A stretch of DNA of 25,274 nucleotides from Silene noctiflora (lineage: Eukaryota > Streptophyta > Magnoliopsida > Caryophyllales > Caryophyllaceae): contig VHZZ01010588.1 of NCBI GenBank assembly GCA_009801015.1, positions 39,376 to 64,649 of the forward strand. The letters are read 5' to 3'. The notes under the pieces were generated by a model, which searched no databases, was not told where the DNA came from, and was given only the letters and a program-made list of their open reading frames with translations. Shown piece by piece: positions 19,587-25,274 of the stretch (the first letter of the stretch is position 1; every line of letters starts with the position of its first letter). Made by a program: the position numbers and the translations under genes.

Positions 19587-20907
19587 TGAACAGGTCGTCG
19601 CCAACTTATAAAAAATAAATTACCCTAGCAACAACAAATTAATGTAGTATTAAGGGGTCGAATCCACAGAAAGACGGGTGTTGAGAAATAGTTGTTATGG
19701 GACAAATTTTATCTTGATTAGTCACTAGTTATGAAGGATGGTTGAATGGTTTATGCAAAACAAAATATAAAAAGCAAACAATAAAATAAAAGGCATCTAG
19801 GGAGTCGGTTTATACATGAAAATCGATATCTAAATAGTTGTTAAACTAGTAGTCACAAGTAACCATCTAGGCCTAAAGACACCCAGCTTTCACTTTTAGC
19901 ATCAGCCTTAAATCGAGTCCTAACAAACTTTCACTATGAGCTAGGTCGATTTACTACACATGTTAAGTTCTAATACATCTCCGTGCCTCCCAACTTATGG
20001 AATGTATAACCGGTTTAGTTCAAGATTGTGGCCATCAAATGTAAAATAACATAACATAGCAAACATGGTAGAAATGATAAGTGAGCAACTAAAATAACAA
20101 CTTGTTTATTTATCAACCATACATGACTCCCTTAATCCCTAGACTAGGAAATTAGTTACTCATATTAAAACTATAAAGTAAAATAAAACTTGTAAATGAA
20201 ATATAAACTAAAATAAACAACATAAATAAAATGATAAACTAGAAAGAATTACCGTAAATGAGATATGAAGAACATGAAGGAAATGAAATACTTGGACATG
20301 AAGAATAAATAAACTTGAATTGAATTGCAAATGTAATTGTTGAATGATTGAAATGTATTACAACTAGAAACCGGAATGTATGTAAATTATGTAAAGAAAT
20401 GAGGAAAGGGAATGCTAAGAAAATGTAAGGACTAGGATCAAATTACGGAATAGAAATTGATTGTCGACCCTTCACACATTGTGTGTGACCTCCTGTATAT
20501 AGGAAATAAAGTAGAAACGTAAACAACATAGGACATGGTATCCCCGATCAGGGACACCTAACCCCGATCGGGGACGCAGTGATCCGCCTATATAGCCTTA
20601 AATGGCCATAGTAAATGACCCGGGAATCCAATAAACACATTGATGCGCCCTTAATTGTCTGGTAAATGTCTTGCTTGATGTGGAAAATGCTTCGAATCCA
20701 ATGCTTGATATTTCCACATCTTCCTTGGATTCTTGCTTATTTGACGGAAGATAGCTACTAAATGCTACATTTCCTACAAAACACGTTGAGTACGAGCAAA
20801 ACAACTAGAACACGAAATTAGCTCAAATAAACACCAAAAGAAGTGCAAATATCGAATAAAACCGAGCTAATACGAGGGATAAAACCATATATAAAATACA
20901 CTTATCA
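19587..20907 (-). repeat. 5' LTR of Athila-B (right copy, complete)
   Basis: This LTR is 1321 bp, TGAACAGG...CTTATCA on the plus strand (TGATAAG...CCTGTTCA on the sense strand). A TATA-like run (TTTTATATATGG, sense strand) lies about 15 nt inside its start. A two-palindrome unit lies at 20541-20574: TCCCCGATCAGGGA, then CCCCGATCGGGG. Small open frames within it (20598-20804, for example) have no recognisable product. Confidence 0.93.
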
Positions 20908-20912
20908 GTGAG

Positions 20913-21935
20913 TAGGAGTCCCTTATTTTCGTATCATATTCTGGTCATGCAGGGAATATGGAACATGAAATTTTAGCTTTTAGGAACTCAAATACCATAT
21001 GAGCGAAATTTCTTGTGGTTGGTTCCTACCCTTACGTAGTGCATACTGTAAGATTATTAGCAACCTTCAATCATGTTATGTTATGTATATCTGGCTGACC
21101 TTTTTTTTTTACTTAATCCAATATGTTTGTGGTTTCTCATTTTACATCCATAGTTCTCACTCACAAGTTCCAATGGAATGTAGTACAAGTATTAGAAGTA
21201 AATTCTTATTGTTTTGTGCAGGCCTTTATGTGAGTAGGAACACTTATATACAAGAGTTGGAATGTAATAGAACTATTAGAAATATAAGAAGCAAATGTTA
21301 CTAATGACGATTTTTTGTTTATTTAATCTTTGCAGGAAGTTTACTAGGGCTGCTCAAGGCAACTCCGAAGTATATTATATGATTTAACATCTTAGTTTAT
21401 CTTTGTTGAAACTAATTAAGACTTGAGATCCGACTTAAGAGCCATTTTTCAGATGTTTTCTATGACTTTTTCATACCTCGAATTTGCAATTGGAGTTTTT
21501 GGGTTATTTCTTGTCTGAGGTTAGTTTGCTTCAGTATTGCTGTGTAAAGTTCTTGCCTACGACCATTGCAGCCCCAACCATCTTCCTAGCAAAGCTCACT
21601 GTCCAACCCAAGATAATAAGTATCCTTCCTTGGGTCAGATTTAATTTGCCTCGTACCTCTTGTTGTCGTAGAGAACATGTATAGTAATGTACATTAGTTA
21701 ACTAAGGCGTGTATGTTATTCAATACACTTGGATGTATCCTTTACATTAATATTTTTGTTAAATTGAATGAGATCGATGTAAGTTTGTTGGATTTGTATT
21801 TTTTGGAATATTATTTTGGTGGTTACGTTTCTATTTACAGGTGTTAGTTCATCTATAATATCCGGAACTATAAAATTTATGAGGTGGTGCTGTAGAAATT
21901 TGGTATCAAATTTTTATTTTTATTAAAAAAATATA
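20913..21935 (+). other. CACTA right internal region, no recognised gene; exon-like blocks
   Basis: This continues the CACTA body after Athila-B. No transposase domain is visible. Two plausible splice acceptors occur: TTGTTTTGTGCAG|GCC (exon from 21222) and TTTAATCTTTGCAG|GAAG (exon from 21336, AGTTTACTAGGGCTGCTCAA). Open frames at 20999-21304 and 21484-21684 are rich in hydrophobic and Cys residues and look like chance frames in intron-like or 3' UTR-like sequence. A transcript running from the left arm through here is possible but unproven. Confidence 0.4.
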
Positions 21936-21939
21936 TTCA

Positions 21940-22443
21940 CCTATTACGACGGTTTCTCTATAAACGCCATCAAAAGGTCAACTATTTTATCCTATATTCG
22001 AAAATAAATTCACCTTTAATGACGGTTCTTCACAAAACAACCAACGTTATAATTATCTTTAGTTGCGGTTTTTTAACAACCGACGTTATACTAACCTTTC
22101 ACGATGGTTCTAGAAAGCTACAACCGACGTCATAGAGAACATGTAGTATCAGGTTTGAGGTAGAAAGTTATTATTTAAATACCTATGGTGGCGGTTTTTA
22201 GAAAATAACCGTCATCGTAGATGAGTTACAGTGACGGTTCTTATCTAACAACCGTCGTTTTATATAAGTCTATTATGGCAATTTTTATGACATCCGCCAT
22301 TATAAGATAGTTATAGTGACGGTTGTACTACCGCCGTAAAGGTTATACGACGCCGTGATATACGACGGACCCTAAACCTCTGAAAACCGCCACAAAAGGC
22401 TATTTAGGACCGCCACTGCAGGGTTTTTTTTAGTCTACTAGTG
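21940..22443. repeat. Right subterminal repeats and TIR of the CACTA
   Basis: About eight to nine units of 45-55 bp lie in a row, most with the form ATGACGGTT...AACAACCGACGTTAT: at about 21945, 22018, 22060, 22100, 22188, 22230, 22275 and 22315. The last is TACGACGGACCC with AAAACCGCCAC and GGACCGCCACTGCAGGG before the terminal inverted repeat. Each unit pairs GACGGTT or GGCGGTT with a downstream AACCGNC, so each can form a small hairpin. The right end has more units than the left, an asymmetry common in CACTA elements. Confidence 0.8.
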
Positions 22444-22446
22444 AAG

Positions 22447-23853
22447 TATCCCCCTCACCAAGAAAGACATACTTGAGTGAGTGAGGTAAAGGCTTGAGTT
22501 GTACCTTTGGAAAGAGTAAGCCCTCCACTTTCTTTACGAGGTCCTCATCTACATCATGCTCCTCATCCATCTCTTCATCATGGATGGATATTTGGTACAC
22601 TTGCTCTTTTTCCTCTTTTTCCCTTGCCACTTCTTCAACAACCTCATCGATGATTTCCATGGTGCATGCTTGGTCAACCCTACTAGGGCCTTTCACAAGA
22701 TTAAGAAGGTTAAATCCAACTTTGTCGCCCTCGATTCGGAAGGTAAGCTGCTCATCTCTAACATCAATCAACACTCATCCGGTAGCAAAGAAAGGCCTAC
22801 CAAGGATGATGGGGGTGTGGCTATCCGCCGGAATATCGGGGACAACAAAGTCGGTGGGAATCAAATACTTTCCAACCTTTACGGGTACATCCCTAAGCAC
22901 CCCCAAGGGGCGCTTGACGGTCATGCTAGTAGGAACCAAATCACAAATACCGATCCTTTTGGCAACTTTCAAAGGAAGAACACTCACACTTGCTCCCAAA
23001 TCACATAAATCTCTAGATATTGGAATACCTCCAACTACACAAGGGATGGAGAAGCTCTCCGGGTCACCAAGCTTATGTGGTATCTTGTTTAGGAGTAGAG
23101 CACTACACTCTTCCTCCATGGCCATCATTTGTTGGTCACCCAAGGACCTCTTCTTGGTTAAGATGTCTTTTAGAAACTTTGTGTAGGTGGGCATGTTCAA
23201 TATTACCTCCGTAAAAGGTAAAGTTACTTCAAGTTTTTCCAACATTTTGCAAAATTTCGTAACTTGATGTTTTCTCTACTCTTTAGAGCTCTAGTAGGAT
23301 AAGGAATATTGTTCACAAGTTGAGAATTCGATGATACCTTGGTTGAAGTTGGCACACTTGTTACCTTGAAGGAAGGTTGTAAGAGCACTTCTTCATTTAA
23401 CTCTTCACCCACCTTCTCCTCATAGGGGAGGTCCTCAACCAAGTCATGTCCATCTTTATCCACATATGATCCTCCACTTGAAGAAGCTTCACCCGATGTC
23501 TTTCCCTTCTTTATCTCACTCATCTTAGCCGATGGTGTCATTGTAGGGCTCTCTTTCCCATCATGCATGCTTCCTCTCTTCCTCTTTGGATGTATCTCAA
23601 CCTCATGATCTTTGTGTGGATCCTCAAGCTCTACCCTGCTCCTTAGTACCACCGCATGGGCTTGATGACTCGTGGAGGCATCTTTAGAGCTTTGGCCTTG
23701 GGCAAGAAAGCCACCCGGAGGCCTTTGAAGGTTAACAAGAGCTTGGGAAGCCATTCTAGTCTCCATATCCCTAATCTCCTTTTGATTGACATTTTTCAAA
23801 TTGAGAATTTCTTGAGTATGTATAGCTTGCATGTTTTTCACCATTTTCAACAA
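22447..23853 (-). pseudogene. Athila-A gag-pol linker and aspartic protease, broken
   Basis: The protease cleaves the gag-pol polyprotein. The first part (23853-23224) is a hydrophilic linker with a coiled-coil-like start (MVKNMQAIHTQEILNLKNV), HAVVLRSRVELEDP and NNIPYPTRALKSRENIKLRN. After a frameshift near 23240 it reads TYTKFLKDILTKKRSLGD and EECSALLLNKIPHKLGDP. The protease motif CDLGASVSVLP follows, with the catalytic Asp at 23000-23002, where the lineage normally has D-x-G-A-S, and then PIILGRPFFATG. An in-frame TGA (22775-22777) interrupts just after this, and the frame continues to SLKYVFLGEGDT, where the CACTA is inserted. Sequence after 22444 toward the left is transposon, so the stop at 22430 is not part of the gene. 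Confidence 0.85.
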
Positions 23854-23899
23854 TTCTCCAACTTGAGGGTCATTGGTTTGTTCTTTTTAAGGTTGGTTA

Positions 23900-25274
23900 G
23901 TTAAGGGTAAGGGAAAACCATAGTCATTACGATTGCTTGGTCCTTGATTATTGTTGTTGCCCCTTTGTAGTTCCCTCTATGTCCTTGATACCCTTAATTG
24001 TACCCTTGGTCTTGATAACCTTGACCTTGAAACCCTTGACGAAACCCATAGTCAAACCCTTGGTTGGCTTGGTTCCCTTGGCTCCCTTGATAGAAACCTT
24101 GGTTGCCACCATAGTCTTGATAGCCTTGGTAACTTTGGTTCCCAAAGTTTTGATTTTGGTTGCCAAAGTTTTTTCTTGGGTTAGGTCCCCCACCCCTTTG
24201 TTTATTGAAGCCGGGGTGGGTTGGTATTTTGTTAAATTTGGCGAGGGTTTTGAACATTAGTACTCTTGTAACTCAAAAGAGGGTTGTTCCTCATGACGGG
24301 ATGGTAGAAATTGGAGTTGAGGTTATATGTGTTTTGATTGTTGAAGGGTGCCCTTTGAGGTCTCACATTGTTGTTGTTATAGGTTTGAAATACATTCACA
24401 TCTTGAATATTCTCTTCACCACCCATGTTGTATGAATTATTGGCACAAACATCAAAAGTGTGACCGCTCCCTCTACACAAGTCACGTGATGCTCCTCTAG
24501 AAACCTCCTCCATGGGAGGACCATGGGAGGCACTTTCTTGGTGAACTTGGCTTCTTTGCATTTGCTTGAGTTTCTTTATCAAAAGGTCAATCTTGGCATT
24601 AGTCTCGGCATTAGAACTAGAGGAGTTCTCTTGTGGGTATCAGCAATTTCTTCTCAAGATATTGCCCCTTGAACCATAATTTGACTAGGAATCAACCATC
24701 TTCTTGATAAGCTCGGACCCCTCCGCATATCCCAAGTGATCAAATCACCCTCCGACAGAGGCATTCACCATCTCATTCGTCCGTGGTAGAAGAGTTTGGA
24801 AGAAGGTTTGGGTGATATACCACGCCGGGATACCGTGATGCTGGAACCGAGCTAACAAGTCTTAAAATCTATCTCATGCCTCTCCCAAGGACTCACCATC
24901 TTCTTGTTGGAAAGAAGTAATCTCACTTCGAAGCATGGCGGTCTTGGATGAAGGGTAGTACTTGGCAAGGAAGGCTTTGGCCAAGTCATCCCAAGTGGTT
25001 AATGTATTTGGTGGATGAACATTTAGCCAACGGTCCGCCTTATATTTTAGAAAAAATGGACAACATCAACCTAAAGGTTTCCTCGGGGACCCCAATGCGC
25101 TTCATCATGAAGACTTCACTCTTGAACTTTCTCAAGTGAGCATGAGAATCCTCATCAAGGTGCCCCACTAAAACTATCTCTCTCAATCAATCCCATGTGA
25201 GCCGGGTGTATCTCAAAATTATTTGGAGCCAAGGTTCCAAAATTGATGGGAGTCGAGGTATCATTGTGGTTAGG
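23900..25274 (-). pseudogene. Athila-A gag (capsid and zinc knuckle), partial and broken
   Basis: Gag forms the particle that packages element RNA. From the right edge, minus-strand frames give HPAHMGLIERDSFSG, SEVFMMKRIGVPEETFRLML, TTWDDLAKAFLAKYYPSSKT and MLRSEITSFQQEDGESLGEA: the retrotransposon gag capsid domain (about 25225-24850), followed by stops and frame changes. The zinc knuckle (24445-24486) reads R-D-L-C-R-G-S-G-H-T-F-D-V-C. The first Cys of the expected C-x2-C-x4-H-x4-C is Arg (codon CGT at 24484-24486). A Gly/Asn/Gln/Tyr-rich tail follows (about 24200-23950, with FGNQSYQGYQDYGGNQGF). The gag start lies outside the window. Confidence 0.85.

Larger units (their letters stand above)
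12925..20907 (-). mobile_element. Athila-B: non-autonomous Athila-type LTR retrotransposon inside the CACTA
   Basis: It has LTRs at both ends (12925-14398 and 19587-20907) with TGAACAGG...CTTATCA termini on the plus strand, and a perfect 5-bp duplication GTGAG outside (12920-12924 and 20908-20912). On the minus strand the order is 5' LTR, tRNA-Asp primer site, gag-like remnant (19420-18746), non-coding spacer, envelope-like gene (17618-15951), non-coding region, polypurine tract, 3' LTR. There is no protease, RT, RNase H or integrase. The envelope-like gene and the 3' non-coding blocks are homologous to those of Athila-A. The two LTRs differ by roughly 5-8% by eye, so the insertion is not recent. 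Confidence 0.92.
10442..22443. mobile_element. CACTA transposon (non-autonomous), 12.0 kb including nested insertions
   Basis: The ends are CACTAGTAGAAAAAACCCC on the left and, reverse-complemented, CACTAGTAGACTAAAAAAAA on the right. They share ten identical terminal bases and then an A-run followed by CCC. Both sides carry the 3-bp target duplication AAG (10439-10441 and 22444-22446), the hallmark length for CACTA elements. Subterminal repeats with GGCGGTT or GACGGTT lie inside both ends. Without Athila-B the element is about 4.0 kb. I found no transposase (TNPD/TNP2-like or TNPA-like) reading frame, so it is inferred to be non-autonomous. It sits between the protease and RT parts of Athila-A. 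Taking out the element with one copy of AAG leaves the Athila reading frame continuous across the site. Confidence 0.93.
1725..25274 (-). mobile_element. Athila-A: Athila-type Ty3/gypsy LTR retrotransposon, partial, hosting later insertions
   Basis: Reading leftward on the minus strand, the order is gag, protease, RT, RNase H, integrase, spacer, ATHILA ORF-1/envelope-like gene, non-coding region, polypurine tract, LTR. That order is diagnostic of the Athila lineage. The 5' LTR, primer site and gag start lie beyond the right window edge. Excluding the CACTA (10442-22443) and the Cassandra LTR, about 11.2 kb of this element is visible. The left boundary is inferred from two things: alignment of its 3' end with that of Athila-B (polypurine tract followed by TGAT), and the point where MULE coding ends. 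All genes carry stops and frameshifts, so it is no longer autonomous. Confidence 0.85.

Noticed and set aside
22494..23186. 230-residue plus-strand Ser/Thr-rich open frame
   Set aside because: It is the antisense of the protease and linker, which have recognisable motifs on the minus strand.
23937..24260. Plus-strand hydrophobic repeat protein (LVPLAPLIETLV type)
   Set aside because: It is the antisense of the Gly/Asn/Gln-rich gag tail.

Overview
The window is eukaryotic and comes from a flowering plant. It holds no intact host gene that I can recognise. Almost all of it is a stack of nested transposable elements. The evidence for a plant is an Athila-type Ty3/gypsy element with an ATHILA ORF-1 (envelope-like) gene, a MULE transposase N-terminus of the plant type, a CACTA element, a 5S-RNA-bearing Cassandra LTR, and a primer site matching the 3' end of plant tRNA-Asp. 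The species cannot be fixed from the sequence. A run of about 609 N and scattered single N show a draft assembly.

Layout, oldest to youngest where the sequence shows it: (1) Positions 366-1724 (+) are the broken N-terminal part of a Mutator-like (MULE) transposase gene, with a small MITE-like inverted repeat just upstream. (2) The MULE is cut off at about 1725 by a large Athila-type retrotransposon on the minus strand ('Athila-A'). It runs to the right window edge and beyond. Read right to left it holds gag (25274-23900), linker and protease (23853-22447), RT, RNase H and integrase (10438-7660), a hairpin-rich spacer (7363-6807), an envelope-like gene (6653-4598), a long 3' non-coding region (4597-2066), a polypurine tract and a candidate LTR (2065-1725). 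(3) A 12.0-kb CACTA transposon (10442-22443) is inserted in Athila-A between protease and RT, flanked by a 3-bp AAG duplication. (4) Inside the CACTA sit a tRNA-derived SINE (11707-11892, 17-bp target duplication) and a second, pol-less Athila-type element ('Athila-B', 12925-20907, LTRs at both ends, 5-bp duplication GTGAG). (5) A Cassandra solo LTR (4678-4999, duplication GTAAT) interrupts the envelope-like gene of Athila-A.

All the element genes are broken by stops and frameshifts. Athila-A has lost one catalytic aspartate of reverse transcriptase and one zinc-knuckle cysteine, while its integrase D,D-35-E triad and protease D-x-G-A-S motif remain. Athila-B never had room for a polymerase: it carries only a gag-like remnant and an envelope-like gene, so it must have moved with proteins supplied by another element. 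The CACTA has no transposase I can find and is probably non-autonomous.

I found no new gene system. The features most worth a second look are the GC-rich hairpin arrays upstream of both envelope-like genes, the fold-back structure of the Athila-A LTR end, the env-plus-gag-remnant composition of Athila-B, and the exon-like blocks inside the CACTA.
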